Assembly: GCA_903938445.1 (NCBI GenBank)
Contig: CAJADG010000010.1
Coordinates: 1 to 33,839 of the forward strand
Length of the DNA: 33,839 nucleotides
DNA from: an uncultured Bacteroidota bacterium
GTDB taxonomy: Bacteria > Bacteroidota > Bacteroidia > Chitinophagales > Chitinophagaceae
Reading direction: 5' to 3'
Position 1 is the stretch's first letter. Each line of letters begins with the position of its first letter. A model generated the notes under the pieces. That model saw nothing but the letters and a program-made list of their open reading frames with translations, did not search any database and had not been told where the DNA came from. A program made the position numbers and the translations under genes. Shown one piece after another: positions 9,007-17,345 of this stretch.

Positions 9007-10284
9007 CTAATTGATTTCAACTTTTGCACCTAATTGAGCTAAATGATCAAAAAAGTCGGTATAGGATTTGTTAATTGCTTCAGCCTCAGTGATTTTTACT
9101 GGTGCATTCGCAATTAATGCAGCCACTCCACAGGCCATCGCAATTCTATGGTCATGTTGAGAAAATACCTCGGTTCCTTTTATTTCAACACCACCATGTA
9201 TTTTCATAATATCACCTTCTAAATCAATTTGAACGCCCAACTTCGCAAATTCAGTTTGTAATGTTAAACCTCTGTCGCTCTCCTTATGTGCAAGTCTACT
9301 AACTCCTTTAATTTCTGAGACACCTATGCAAGCCGCAGCAAGTGCCACTAATGGTGGAAATAAATCAGGACAGTCCGTAGCATCAAATTCAAATGCTCTT
9401 AATGCATCTCCTTCGGCCGAACCAATTTGAATTCCGTCTGTATGTAATGCGATTGAAACATTTGCATTTTGCAATGCTTGCATCACTGCTTTATCAGCTT
9501 GAGTTGAATCCATTTGTAGTCCTTTTACAATGATTGGACCTGCGATAGCACCGGCAACTAATAAAAATGCTGCCCCACTCCAATCCCCTTCTACCGTATA
9601 TTCAATTATATCTTGTAAAGGTTCATGAGGTAAAAAAGTAAAAGATTCATAATTATCATGTTGCACTTTCCAACCAAATGCATTTAAAACAGCTAAGGTC
9701 AAATCTATATAAGGTTTACTTTTTAAATCCAATACTTTAATCACTGCATCCTTTGCATCGCTTGCAGCATAGGCCATTAATAAACCCGTTAAAAATTGTG
9801 AACTCAAAGAACCATCAACAGTAATAGTAGCAGGTGCTTGTAATGGACCTTGAATTTGAATGGGTAAAAATCCATTTTGAGAATGAATCGTTACTCCTAA
9901 TGCTGGGAATATCTGATCAAAAAAATGCATTGGACGTTTTACTAAACTTCCTTTACCATTTATAGTGATAGATTGACTACTTAAAGCCGCAATAGGTGTA
10001 AACATTCTGATTCCTAAACCACTTTCACCACAATTCATTTCAGGCCCTACTGGTGCAACCCCTTTGGATTGAACTTTAATTTTATCATTTAACTGTTGTA
10101 CTTGTGCTCCTAATTTCTGAATCACATCTAAAGCTGCTAAATCGTCATTGGAATGACCTGGATTCAAAATGATCGTTTCGCCCACATGCAATAACGCAGC
10201 TGCGCATGCTCTTTGCATACTGCTCTTACTTGCTGGAGCAACCTGAGCCCCTTTTAATTTTCCTGGATGTACAATCGCAATCAT
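9007..10284 (-). CDS. aroA: 3-phosphoshikimate 1-carboxyvinyltransferase (EPSP synthase)
   Basis: Transfers enolpyruvyl from PEP to shikimate 3-phosphate. Catalytic residues align with E. coli AroA: Lys20/Arg25 in APASKSSMQR, SLSSQFLTGL, the aspartate of DATDCPDLFPPL, HKESDRG, HDHRIAMACG and the C-terminal AINKSYTDFF. The PEP/glyphosate-site loop is unusual: where E. coli has GNAGTAMRP, this protein has GESGLGIRM (86-94), so the positions of Thr97 and Pro101 are Leu and Met. The EGDWSGAAF segment is typical of Bacteroidota and some Firmicutes. The gene starts 1 nt after the aroB stop, so coupled translation is likely. Confidence 0.95.
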   Translation of the reverse strand: MIAIVHPGKLKGAQVAPASKSSMQRACAAALLHVGETIILNPGHSNDDLAALDVIQKLGAQVQQLNDKIKVQSKGVAPVGPEMNCGESGLGIRMFTPIAALSSQSITINGKGSLVKRPMHFFDQIFPALGVTIHSQNGFLPIQIQGPLQAPATITVDGSLSSQFLTGLLMAYAASDAKDAVIKVLDLKSKPYIDLTLAVLNAFGWKVQHDNYESFTFLPHEPLQDIIEYTVEGDWSGAAFLLVAGAIAGPIIVKGLQMDSTQADKAVMQALQNANVSIALHTDGIQIGSAEGDALRAFEFDATDCPDLFPPLVALAAACIGVSEIKGVSRLAHKESDRGLTLQTEFAKLGVQIDLEGDIMKIHGGVEIKGTEVFSQHDHRIAMACGVAALIANAPVKITEAEAINKSYTDFFDHLAQLGAKVEIN

Positions 10285-10285
10285 T

Positions 10286-11311
10286 TTATGAATACAATTT
10301 TATCAATTTATACAATGTTTTCATAGGCACTGTTTCGTAAACTGCTTTGCCAATTTTGTTCAACAATACATATTGCATACCCGCTTTTGCATTTTTTTTA
10401 TCTTTCTGCATCACTTCCATGGCTGCATCAATATCAAAATGCATAGTAGTTGGCAAGCCGTATCGCTTTAATGTTTCCACCAATAAACCAACACCATTGA
10501 AGTCTTGCAATACCTGTGAAATTTTAGCAGCATACACCATTCCAATACTAATGGCATGCCCATGTAATAATGCATGTTCATTTTCAATAGCATGTCCTAG
10601 GGTATGTCCAAAATTGAGCAACTTACGATCACCTTTTTCAAACTCGTCCTTTTGAACCACTTTCACTTTGACCTGCACATTTTTTTCAATGAGTGCAGCC
10701 AAAGCTTTTTTGTTTTTTTGATAGTAGGCAATATCATGTGCAGCTAATTCCTTCATCATGGCTGCATCTTTTATTGCAGCATGTTTGATAATTTCTGCAA
10801 ACCCGTTTTCCCATTGGTGTGTTGGTAAACTTTGTAAAAAGTCAAAATCGTATACTAAAAACTGAGGTTGTCTTATTAATCCAACCATGTTTTTATACAA
10901 CCCAACATCAATTCCATTTTTGCCGCCAATAGAAGCATCTACCATGGCAAGTACAGTAGTGGGAACAAAACCTACTGCTACCCCACGCATGTAAACACCG
11001 GCAACATAACCTACCATATCGGTAACCACTCCACCGCCCACACCAATTAATACGGCTTGTCTTGTGGCGCCGAAATTAAGTAAGGCTTCAATAATAAAGT
11101 CTACGGTGGCTTGATGCTTATGTTCTTCACCCGAAGGAATTACAATGGTTTTTTTACCCTTGAATTTCTTTTCATGTAAAGCATATACATTCTCATCTGT
11201 AATATAGATTGCTTGAGATTTATCAACCATTTTATCAATAGTCGCAAATTTGCCATCTAACACAAATGTCACTGTAGCACTCGAAAATTTAACCTTCCAA
11301 TTTTTCATCAT
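10286..11311 (-). CDS. aroB: 3-dehydroquinate synthase
   Basis: NAD- and metal-dependent cyclisation of DAHP to 3-dehydroquinate, second step of the shikimate pathway. The NAD-binding GVGGGVVTDMVGYVAG lies near 90-105, PTTVLAMVDASIGGKNGID near 117-135, with Glu173 in GFAEIIKH, His236 in NFGHTLGHAIE and His250 as likely metal ligands. The length of 341 is slightly short of the usual 350-360. Two ATGs are adjacent at the start (MM), so the exact start may be one codon later. It lies 29 nt after the DAHP synthase gene and almost touches aroA. Confidence 0.95.
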   Translation of the reverse strand: MMKNWKVKFSSATVTFVLDGKFATIDKMVDKSQAIYITDENVYALHEKKFKGKKTIVIPSGEEHKHQATVDFIIEALLNFGATRQAVLIGVGGGVVTDMVGYVAGVYMRGVAVGFVPTTVLAMVDASIGGKNGIDVGLYKNMVGLIRQPQFLVYDFDFLQSLPTHQWENGFAEIIKHAAIKDAAMMKELAAHDIAYYQKNKKALAALIEKNVQVKVKVVQKDEFEKGDRKLLNFGHTLGHAIENEHALLHGHAISIGMVYAAKISQVLQDFNGVGLLVETLKRYGLPTTMHFDIDAAMEVMQKDKKNAKAGMQYVLLNKIGKAVYETVPMKTLYKLIKLYS

Positions 11312-11340
11312 TCAATTATTTATGAAATTTAGTTTTACAA

Positions 11341-12426
11341 CTAGCTATTCATTACTTTGTTTTGATGATTAATACTTTCCATATGAACAGCATCCATATA
11401 TTTAGTAACAAACTCATCACTTAATCCTAATTTATTTCCTTTAGATACAGCACGATCTAAAATTTCATTCCAACGGTTGGTTTGTAAAATGGTGATTTCA
11501 TTGTTCTTTTTGTATTCACCAATTTTTTGAGCCACTTTCATACGTGTAGATAATACTTGTAACAACTCGTCATCTAACTGATTAATTTGTTGACGGAATT
11601 TTTCTAATGCGCTATGGAAGTCTTCGTTTTGAACGTCTTCTTTTCTCCAATGCATGCTATCCAACATTGACTTTAATACTTCGGGTGTGATTTGTTGTTT
11701 TGCATCACTCCATGCATTATCTGGATCTACATGTGATTCAATAATTAAACCATCAAAATCTAAGTCAATTGCTTGTTGCGCTACCGCTTGTAAAATGTCG
11801 CGACGACCACAAATGTGTGAAGGATCATTGATCATTGGAACACCTGGAAAACGACGTTTCATTTCAATGGCTAAGTGCCACATTGGTGCATTACGATATT
11901 CTGTATTTCCATAAGAACTAAATCCTCTATGGATTAATCCTAAATCTTCGATACCTGCTTTTGCAATACGCTCCATACCACCCACCCATAATTCTAAATC
12001 TGGGTTCAATGGATTCTTAATTAAAACCGGAACTTTAACACCTCTTAATGCATCTGCAATCTCTTGCACACTAAAAGGATTCACAGTAGTACGCGCACCT
12101 ACCCATAAAACATCCACATCAAAATGCAAAGCATCTTCCACTTGTTTTGCTGTTGCCACTTCTACTGCAACTGGCAAACCTGTTTCTTTTTTTGCTTGCT
12201 GTAACCATGGTAAACCTTTCGTACCAATCCCTTCAAAACTTCCAGGACGTGTTCTTGGTTTCCAGATACCTGCTCGCATGATATCTACTTTGCCTGTTGC
12301 TGCTAATCCTTTAGCAGTGGCCATTACTTGTTCTTCAGTTTCGGCACTACAAGGACCAGAGATAATCAATGGAGCTTTTTTTAATAATGCGCTTACTTTT
12401 TGTTGTTGTTCAGTTAAGGTTCCCAT
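11341..12426 (-). CDS. Bifunctional DAHP synthase (type I beta) / chorismate mutase (AroQ)
   Basis: Two enzymes in one chain. Residues 1 to about 255 are a type I-beta DAHP synthase (PEP + erythrose 4-phosphate to DAHP), with ISGPCSAET, MRAGIWKPRTRPGSFEG, GLIHRGFSSYG and DPSHICGRRD. Residues about 265-361 are an AroQ-type chorismate mutase: FRQQINQLDDELLQVLSTR, AQKIGEYKK, and the terminal HMESINHQ glutamine motif. This order, with a C-terminal mutase, is known from Bacteroidota such as Prevotella and Porphyromonas, where prephenate binding to the mutase domain inhibits the synthase. The fusion thus gives feedback control of pathway entry and feeds PheA and TyrA encoded upstream in the same operon. 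Confidence 0.95.
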   Translation of the reverse strand: MGTLTEQQQKVSALLKKAPLIISGPCSAETEEQVMATAKGLAATGKVDIMRAGIWKPRTRPGSFEGIGTKGLPWLQQAKKETGLPVAVEVATAKQVEDALHFDVDVLWVGARTTVNPFSVQEIADALRGVKVPVLIKNPLNPDLELWVGGMERIAKAGIEDLGLIHRGFSSYGNTEYRNAPMWHLAIEMKRRFPGVPMINDPSHICGRRDILQAVAQQAIDLDFDGLIIESHVDPDNAWSDAKQQITPEVLKSMLDSMHWRKEDVQNEDFHSALEKFRQQINQLDDELLQVLSTRMKVAQKIGEYKKNNEITILQTNRWNEILDRAVSKGNKLGLSDEFVTKYMDAVHMESINHQNKVMNS

Positions 12427-12471
12427 TTTTAACTAATTTTAGTATTAAGTATTTATTTATTTTTTTATTTT

Positions 12472-14304
12472 TTATCCTTCGTTTTTATTAAAACCTCTTG
12501 GACCTCCGCTATCAGCATCGTTCATTCGAATACGACGACCCTTATAGCTCTTGCCATCAATAGCACTAATCATTTTTTTAGCAGCACTTGATTCAATTTC
12601 AATCCAGCTATTCATATCTCTCATGTCTATTTTACCAAGTACTTCTTTTTTCAAGTCACTCATGTCTAAAACAAACTGCAAGAAACTAGCTTTATAAAAT
12701 CCGTCTTTGGTACCAAGGTTTACAAACAAACGAGTAGATCCTGCAGCAGCACGATTCGCAGTACGGCCACGACCGTCTCCACGATCACCGCGGTCAGCAC
12801 CACGATCTCCGCGATCATTAGAGCGATCACCACCACTTCGACGATCTGAATATTCGTTACGTCCTCTTTCACGATTACGATCCTGCATACCACCTACATC
12901 ACGACGACCTTTTTCTGCAGCGCGAATATTTAAGTCCTGTGCATTTTCATAATAACTCAAGAAACGGTTAAACTCTAAAGCGGCGAAACGTGTTAAGATT
13001 TCTTCCTTGCTCATGTCTGCAAATTTCTCTGCCAACATCGGAACATAAGTTTCATAATCACCATGGCTTACATCAGTAGACATTAACTTATCCATTAAAT
13101 GGAAAAATTGTTTTCTACAAACATCCTTACCACTTGGTATATCCAATTTGTGGAAAGTACATTTATTGATGTTTTCAATTTGACGTAAACGGTAAGACTC
13201 TCTTGAGTGCACAATAGAAATACAATTACCATGGCTGCCTGCACGACCTGTACGACCACTACGGTGCGTATAAACTTCCACATCATCTGGTAATTCGTAG
13301 TTAATAACGTGTGTGATTCCTTTAACGTCAATACCTCTTGCAGCAACGTCAGTTGCAATTAACAATTGTAAAGTTTTATCTCTAAATTGTCCCATTACTT
13401 TATCACGTTGTTGTTGTGTTAAGTCGCCGTGTAATGCATCAATATCATAACCCTCACGCGTTAAACGCTGCGTAATTTCTTGTGCATCTGCTTTAGTACG
13501 TGTAAAGATGATACCATAGATACCAGGGTTAAAATCAATGATACGTTTTAAGGTTTCATAGCGGTGTTGAGCCGAGGTTAAATAATATTGGTGATCAATA
13601 CTTTTGTTTGTTGCATTTACTTTACCAATGGTTACTTCCACTGGTTCTTTCATGTAACGCTTGCTCACTTTTCTAATTTCTGGTGGCATGGTTGCACTAA
13701 ATAACCAAATGCTTTCACGGTTAGGTGTATTCTTTAAAATAAATTCAATGTCATCTTGGAATCCCATGTTTAACATTTCATCTGCCTCATCTAAAACTAC
13801 ATATTCAATTTGCTCTAGGTTAATTGCTTTACGCTCAATCAAGTCAATTAAACGACCTGGAGTAGCCACTACAATTTGTACCCCTCTTTTCAAATCTCTA
13901 ATTTGCATACCGATAGAAGTACCACCATATACTGCCAATACTTGTAAACCTGAAACATGTTTTTTAAACAAATTAATTTCATTTACAATTTGCATACATA
14001 ATTCACGTGTAGGACATACCACCAATGCTTGTGGATGTTTATCAGCTGTTTTAATTAATTGAATCAATGGCAAACCAAAAGCTGCAGTTTTACCTGTACC
14101 TGTTTGTGCCAAACCAATAAAATCTTTTGTTCCGCTAATTAATACCGGAATAGAACGCTCTTGAATTTCTGTCGCGTGTGTGTACCCTAATTCAGTAACT
14201 GATTTCACCAATTGCTCATTTACACCTAATTCTGCAAATGTCATTTTTGTTTTTACTGCTTCAATCAATTCATTTTTAACTTCCATATCTTCTGTGTTCT
14301 TCAT
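12472..14304 (-). CDS. DEAD-box ATP-dependent RNA helicase with RGG-like linker and DbpA-type RNA-binding domain
   Basis: RNA helicase of the DeaD/CsdA type, expected to remodel mRNA or pre-ribosomal RNA. The Q motif (FAELGVNEQLV), motif I AQTGTGKT (66-73), DEAD in VLDEADEM, SAT in LFSATMPPE, and motif VI HRSGRTGRAG are all present. A low-complexity Arg/Asp/Gly-rich linker (about 478-521) leads to a C-terminal DbpA-like RNA-binding domain (about 522-600). Alternative starts at Met7 or Met21 are possible. It is embedded in the aromatic operon, 32 nt after tyrA and 45 nt before the DAHP synthase gene, which is not an expected pathway partner. It may be carried along, or help translation of the long message at low temperature. 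Confidence 0.94.
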   Translation of the reverse strand: MKNTEDMEVKNELIEAVKTKMTFAELGVNEQLVKSVTELGYTHATEIQERSIPVLISGTKDFIGLAQTGTGKTAAFGLPLIQLIKTADKHPQALVVCPTRELCMQIVNEINLFKKHVSGLQVLAVYGGTSIGMQIRDLKRGVQIVVATPGRLIDLIERKAINLEQIEYVVLDEADEMLNMGFQDDIEFILKNTPNRESIWLFSATMPPEIRKVSKRYMKEPVEVTIGKVNATNKSIDHQYYLTSAQHRYETLKRIIDFNPGIYGIIFTRTKADAQEITQRLTREGYDIDALHGDLTQQQRDKVMGQFRDKTLQLLIATDVAARGIDVKGITHVINYELPDDVEVYTHRSGRTGRAGSHGNCISIVHSRESYRLRQIENINKCTFHKLDIPSGKDVCRKQFFHLMDKLMSTDVSHGDYETYVPMLAEKFADMSKEEILTRFAALEFNRFLSYYENAQDLNIRAAEKGRRDVGGMQDRNRERGRNEYSDRRSGGDRSNDRGDRGADRGDRGDGRGRTANRAAAGSTRLFVNLGTKDGFYKASFLQFVLDMSDLKKEVLGKIDMRDMNSWIEIESSAAKKMISAIDGKSYKGRRIRMNDADSGGPRGFNKNEG

Positions 14305-14330
14305 TTTGTTGTTTTTACTTTTCTTAAATA

Positions 14331-14351
14331 AGAATTCTATTTTAGAATTCT
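14331..14351 (-). repeat. Inverted repeat at the tyrA stop codon
   Basis: A 9-bp perfect stem with a 3-nt loop (arms 14331-14339 and 14343-14351, each containing GAATTC) spans the tyrA stop. It is AT-rich and lacks a T tract, so it may be an RNA-processing or stability element between tyrA and the helicase gene, or chance. Confidence 0.35.
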
Positions 14352-15176
14352 CTTAATCCCATTCGCATTTTCAATCAAGTCTGATAAATATTCAAAGTTT
14401 TCTTTTTCCAAACAAGACTTGAATTTTCTCAACTGACTGATATGCTCATTCAAAACGTCTAATACATTCTCTTTGTTTTGCATAAAGATGGGCACCCATG
14501 TTGCTGCATTGGATTTTGCCAAACGCACGGTACTATCAAAACCACCACTCGCTAACTCGAATATATTATCCGATTCTTTTTCCTTCTCCAACACGGTATT
14601 AGCCAATGCGAAAGAAGTGATATGTGAGATATGACTCACATAAGCCACATGAATGTCATGTTTAGTAGCATTCATGGAAACAATATGCATTCCTAAAGTT
14701 GTATACAAACGTTCTACTGTCAATAGCGCATCCGCATCTACTTGTTCCTTATTGCATATTACCGTTGCTTTATTTTCAAAAGCATCGCTTTGTGCAGCAC
14801 TAGGACCACTAAACTCCGTTCCCCACATTGGATGTGTTGGAACAAATCTTCCTTTTTTCGCGTGCGCACTGGCTATCTGCGCAACTGCTTCTTTGGTGGA
14901 TCCTAAATCAAAAACGACTTGTTGGTCAACTAAATCTAAAACCGAAGGCAATAGTTTTTCAGCAATATTCACAGGCGTTGCGATGGCAATGATGTCCGAT
15001 AATTTTACAGCATCTTCCAATGTCATAATTTCATCAACAATCCCTAAACGCAATGCCTCGGCTTGGTGGTCTGGATTATTGTCCACGCCAATCACATTGG
15101 AAACAAAGCCTTTCTTTTTCAAAGACAATGCCAATGAACCTCCTATGAGACCAATACCAATTACTGCTAAACGCAT
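14337..15176 (-). CDS. tyrA: Prephenate dehydrogenase
   Basis: NAD(P)-dependent oxidative decarboxylation of prephenate to 4-hydroxyphenylpyruvate, the tyrosine branch. The Rossmann fingerprint GIGLIGGSLA is at residues 7-16, with VIGVDNN ending the second strand. HPMWGTEFSGP and VSHISHITSFAL correspond to the substrate-binding histidine motifs of TyrA. At 279 residues it is a single-domain dehydrogenase without chorismate mutase or ACT domains. Its ATG overlaps the end of the aminotransferase gene by 10 nt, so the two are translationally coupled. An arogenate dehydrogenase activity cannot be excluded from sequence. Confidence 0.93.
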   Translation of the reverse strand: MRLAVIGIGLIGGSLALSLKKKGFVSNVIGVDNNPDHQAEALRLGIVDEIMTLEDAVKLSDIIAIATPVNIAEKLLPSVLDLVDQQVVFDLGSTKEAVAQIASAHAKKGRFVPTHPMWGTEFSGPSAAQSDAFENKATVICNKEQVDADALLTVERLYTTLGMHIVSMNATKHDIHVAYVSHISHITSFALANTVLEKEKESDNIFELASGGFDSTVRLAKSNAATWVPIFMQNKENVLDVLNEHISQLRKFKSCLEKENFEYLSDLIENANGIKRILK

Positions 15177-16330
15177 GCTTTCACTCTTTTAATTGCTTCA
15201 TTAAATTTCTCCATTGAACCGCATAAGCTCACACGGATGTAATTATTACCTGCCGAACCAAAAATGCCACCAGGTGTAATAAAGACATTCGCATCGTACA
15301 ACACCTTATCGCTTAATGCATATCCATCTTTATATGTGGCTGGAATTTTAGCCCAAACAAACATCCCTACTTGTTGTTTTGAATATGCACAGTTTAATGT
15401 GTCTAATAATTCATACACTTTTTGGCGACGTTCGGTATAAACTTGATTTACTGAATCATACCAAGATTTATCTAAGCTTAATGCTTTTGCCGCTGCTAAT
15501 TGCACAGGTAAAAACATACCACTATCCATATTGGATTTAAATCTTAATATTTCGTTGACTCTTTCTTCGGCAGCAATCAACATACCTACTCTCCAACCAG
15601 CCATGTTTTGGCTTTTGCTTAAAGAGTTTAATTCAATCACCACTTCTTTTGCTCCTTCCACCGATAATAAACTTTCCGGTTGATCATTTAAGATGAAAGC
15701 ATAAGGATTGTCGTGACAAATTAATATTTGATGCTGCTTACCAAATGCCACTAATTTTTCAAAGAGTGCTTTAGTAGGCATTTGACCTGTAGGCATGTGT
15801 GGATAGTTCACCCACATCAATTTCACTTTTGATAAATCTGTTTTTTCTAGATTTTCAAAGTCAGGCGCCCAATGATTCTCTGCAGTCAACTCATAGTATA
15901 GCGGAGTGCCCCCTGCTAATTTAACTGCACTGGTGTATGTAGGATAACCTGGGTTTGGAATTAACACCTGATCACCTGCATTTAAATAGGTCATACAAAT
16001 ATGCATGATCCCTTCCTTGCTCCCGAGTAATGGAAGCACTTCTGTTGCTGGATTAATATTATCAACATGATAATACTTTTTATACCACTCGGCAATAGCT
16101 TCTCTCAAAACTGGAGAGCCCTTATAGGATTGATAACCGTGAACATTATCTTTAGCAGCTTCCTCATTTAAGGTAGCCAACACTGATGGATGTGGAGGTA
16201 AATCGGGACTTCCAATTCCCAAATTAATTATTTGCTTACCCGCTTTATTAAGTTCATCAATTTCACGCAGTTTGGTAGCGAAATAATATTCCCCAATACC
16301 CTCTAATCTATTTGATAATGTTAGGTTCAT
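15167..16330 (-). CDS. PLP-dependent aminotransferase, class I (probable aromatic aminotransferase)
   Basis: Fold-type I aminotransferase. Lys239 in SLSKSQNMAGWRVG is the Schiff-base lysine, Asp207 and Tyr210 (HDNPY) bind the cofactor, and Arg366 in YIRVSLCG binds the substrate carboxylate. The normal NPTG signature reads YPHMPTG, so the cofactor-contacting asparagine is Met179. The location between pheA (2 nt gap) and tyrA (10 nt overlap) argues that it transaminates phenylpyruvate and 4-hydroxyphenylpyruvate to Phe and Tyr. The sequence also resembles aspartate and LL-diaminopimelate aminotransferases, so the substrate is inferred from context only. Confidence 0.9.
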   Translation of the reverse strand: MNLTLSNRLEGIGEYYFATKLREIDELNKAGKQIINLGIGSPDLPPHPSVLATLNEEAAKDNVHGYQSYKGSPVLREAIAEWYKKYYHVDNINPATEVLPLLGSKEGIMHICMTYLNAGDQVLIPNPGYPTYTSAVKLAGGTPLYYELTAENHWAPDFENLEKTDLSKVKLMWVNYPHMPTGQMPTKALFEKLVAFGKQHQILICHDNPYAFILNDQPESLLSVEGAKEVVIELNSLSKSQNMAGWRVGMLIAAEERVNEILRFKSNMDSGMFLPVQLAAAKALSLDKSWYDSVNQVYTERRQKVYELLDTLNCAYSKQQVGMFVWAKIPATYKDGYALSDKVLYDANVFITPGGIFGSAGNNYIRVSLCGSMEKFNEAIKRVKACV

Positions 16331-16332
16331 AA

Positions 16333-17169
16333 TTAGCCTTTTACAACTTTACCTTTTTTATACAATCCAAAAACTTTAAAACTATTGGTCATGCCTTTTA
16401 CCGCTTCCAATACTTTTTCAATTTGTTTATTATTCTCAAATTCTAAATCTGCATAAAATCCATATTTGAAAGTACTACCTGGAATAGGCATACTTTGCAA
16501 TTTGCTCAAGTTCACACCACCCTGCGCAATCTTTGCCAACACTTTGGAAAGAATTCCTTTAGAGTGGTCTGTTTGAAAATAGATAGATGCTTTATTAGCG
16601 TCTTTAATTTCAACCTTTGCTTTTGCTGGAACTAAAATTAAAAAGCGCGTAATATTATTTTTCAAAGTATGAATGTCAGGAGCAATTACTTCCAAGTTAT
16701 ACAACTGCGCAGCCAACTTGCTTGCAATAGCCGCAACATGTTTGCTTTTATGCTGATGTACCATCTTTGCACTTAATGCCGTATCCTCAGACTCTACTAA
16801 TTTGTATGGATGTTGTTCTAAAAAATCCAAACATTGTAAAATAGCCATTGGATGACTATGCACTTCTTTAATGTCTGAAAGTTTAACGCCAGGATTTACT
16901 AAAAGGTTTTGGCTAATAGACAAATACACTTCCCCAATTACTTGCAAATTGCTTTTTTGCAATAAATTATAATTGGGCAAAATACTTCCCGCAATAGAAT
17001 TTTCAATAGCCATCACCGCACCATCTGATTGTTTAGGATCTGCGCCAATTTTTACCACTTCCCTAAACGTATCACAAGTAATCACCTCTACCGTTTTTCC
17101 ATAAAACTGTCTTGCTGCCACTTGGTGGAAACTACCTTCGTATCCTTGTATCGTCACTTTTTTATTCAT
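16333..17169 (-). CDS. pheA: Prephenate dehydratase with ACT domain
   Basis: Converts prephenate to phenylpyruvate, the phenylalanine branch. The catalytic TRF motif is NNITRFLI (Thr174-Phe176); AIENSIAGS and VYLSISQNLLVNPG are family blocks of the periplasmic-binding-like fold. Residues about 193-270 are an ACT domain, the usual site of Phe feedback. The two canonical Phe-binding motifs GALV and ESRP appear as GILS and QSMP, so allosteric control may differ. It is the first full gene of the operon, 37 nt downstream of the T tract of a terminator and preceded by an aromatic-rich leader peptide. It is followed 2 nt later by the aminotransferase gene. There is no fused chorismate mutase; that activity comes from the DAHP synthase fusion. 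Confidence 0.95.
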   Translation of the reverse strand: MNKKVTIQGYEGSFHQVAARQFYGKTVEVITCDTFREVVKIGADPKQSDGAVMAIENSIAGSILPNYNLLQKSNLQVIGEVYLSISQNLLVNPGVKLSDIKEVHSHPMAILQCLDFLEQHPYKLVESEDTALSAKMVHQHKSKHVAAIASKLAAQLYNLEVIAPDIHTLKNNITRFLILVPAKAKVEIKDANKASIYFQTDHSKGILSKVLAKIAQGGVNLSKLQSMPIPGSTFKYGFYADLEFENNKQIEKVLEAVKGMTNSFKVFGLYKKGKVVKG

Positions 17170-17206
17170 CCTTATCCTAATCCTTTCTTATTCAAATATT
17201 TTTAAT

Positions 17207-17235
17207 AAAAAATCCCGGCTGTTTTGGCCGGGATT
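17207..17235 (-). terminator. Attenuator terminator in the pheA operon leader
   Basis: On the minus strand a perfect 9-bp stem (AATCCCGGC at 17235-17227, GCCGGGATT at 17219-17211) with a 7-nt loop runs into a six-T tract (17212-17207). It stands between the leader peptide and pheA, so termination here would silence the whole aromatic operon. Confidence 0.9.
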
Positions 17236-17298
17236 GTATGTTTAGTTATTTCGTTTAAGCTTTTACAAATACTACCCGGCTACTTTGATTAAAGTAGA
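17227..17298 (-). promoter_or_regulatory. Competing antiterminator segments of the pheA attenuator
   Basis: Minus-strand GCCGGG at 17280-17275, inside the end of the leader coding sequence, is fully complementary to CCCGGC (17232-17227) of the terminator's first arm. It repeats the sequence of the terminator's second arm (AGCCGGG in both). The two copies therefore compete for the same partner. Just before it, CTACTTT (17298-17292) and AAAGTAG (17287-17281) form a 7-bp hairpin. A ribosome held early in the aromatic codon run leaves GCCGGG free to block the terminator; one that translates on covers it and lets the terminator form. Confidence 0.75.
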
Positions 17299-17338
17299 AA
17301 TAAAAGAAAAAGTAAAACCAGTTGCTAATTGCTTTCAT
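17255..17338 (-). CDS. Phe/Tyr-rich leader peptide of the aromatic operon
   Basis: A 27-codon reading frame with ATG start and TAA stop. Codons 7-16 encode ten aromatic residues in a row, WFYFFFYFYF: six Phe, three Tyr and one Trp. A further Phe is codon 24. The frame ends 20 nt before the terminator stem and the last aromatic codon lies 10 nt before the antiterminator segment, the layout of classical amino-acid operon attenuators. The ATG is only 7 nt after a TATATTTG -7 box, so its message may be almost leaderless. There is no Shine-Dalgarno sequence, as usual in this phylum. It acts in cis as a sensor of charged Phe- and Tyr-tRNA; the peptide itself probably has no function. Confidence 0.85.
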   Translation of the reverse strand: MKAISNWFYFFFYFYFNQSSRVVFVKA

Positions 17339-17345
17339 CGTGATA

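Noticed and set aside
12707..12952. Plus-strand arginine/proline/serine-rich frame opposite the helicase
   Set aside because: It is the antisense reading of the helicase's Arg/Asp/Gly-rich linker and has no promoter or homology signal.
14653..15192. 179-residue plus-strand frame opposite tyrA
   Set aside because: Shadow of tyrA on the other strand; composition does not look like a protein and no promoter box precedes it.
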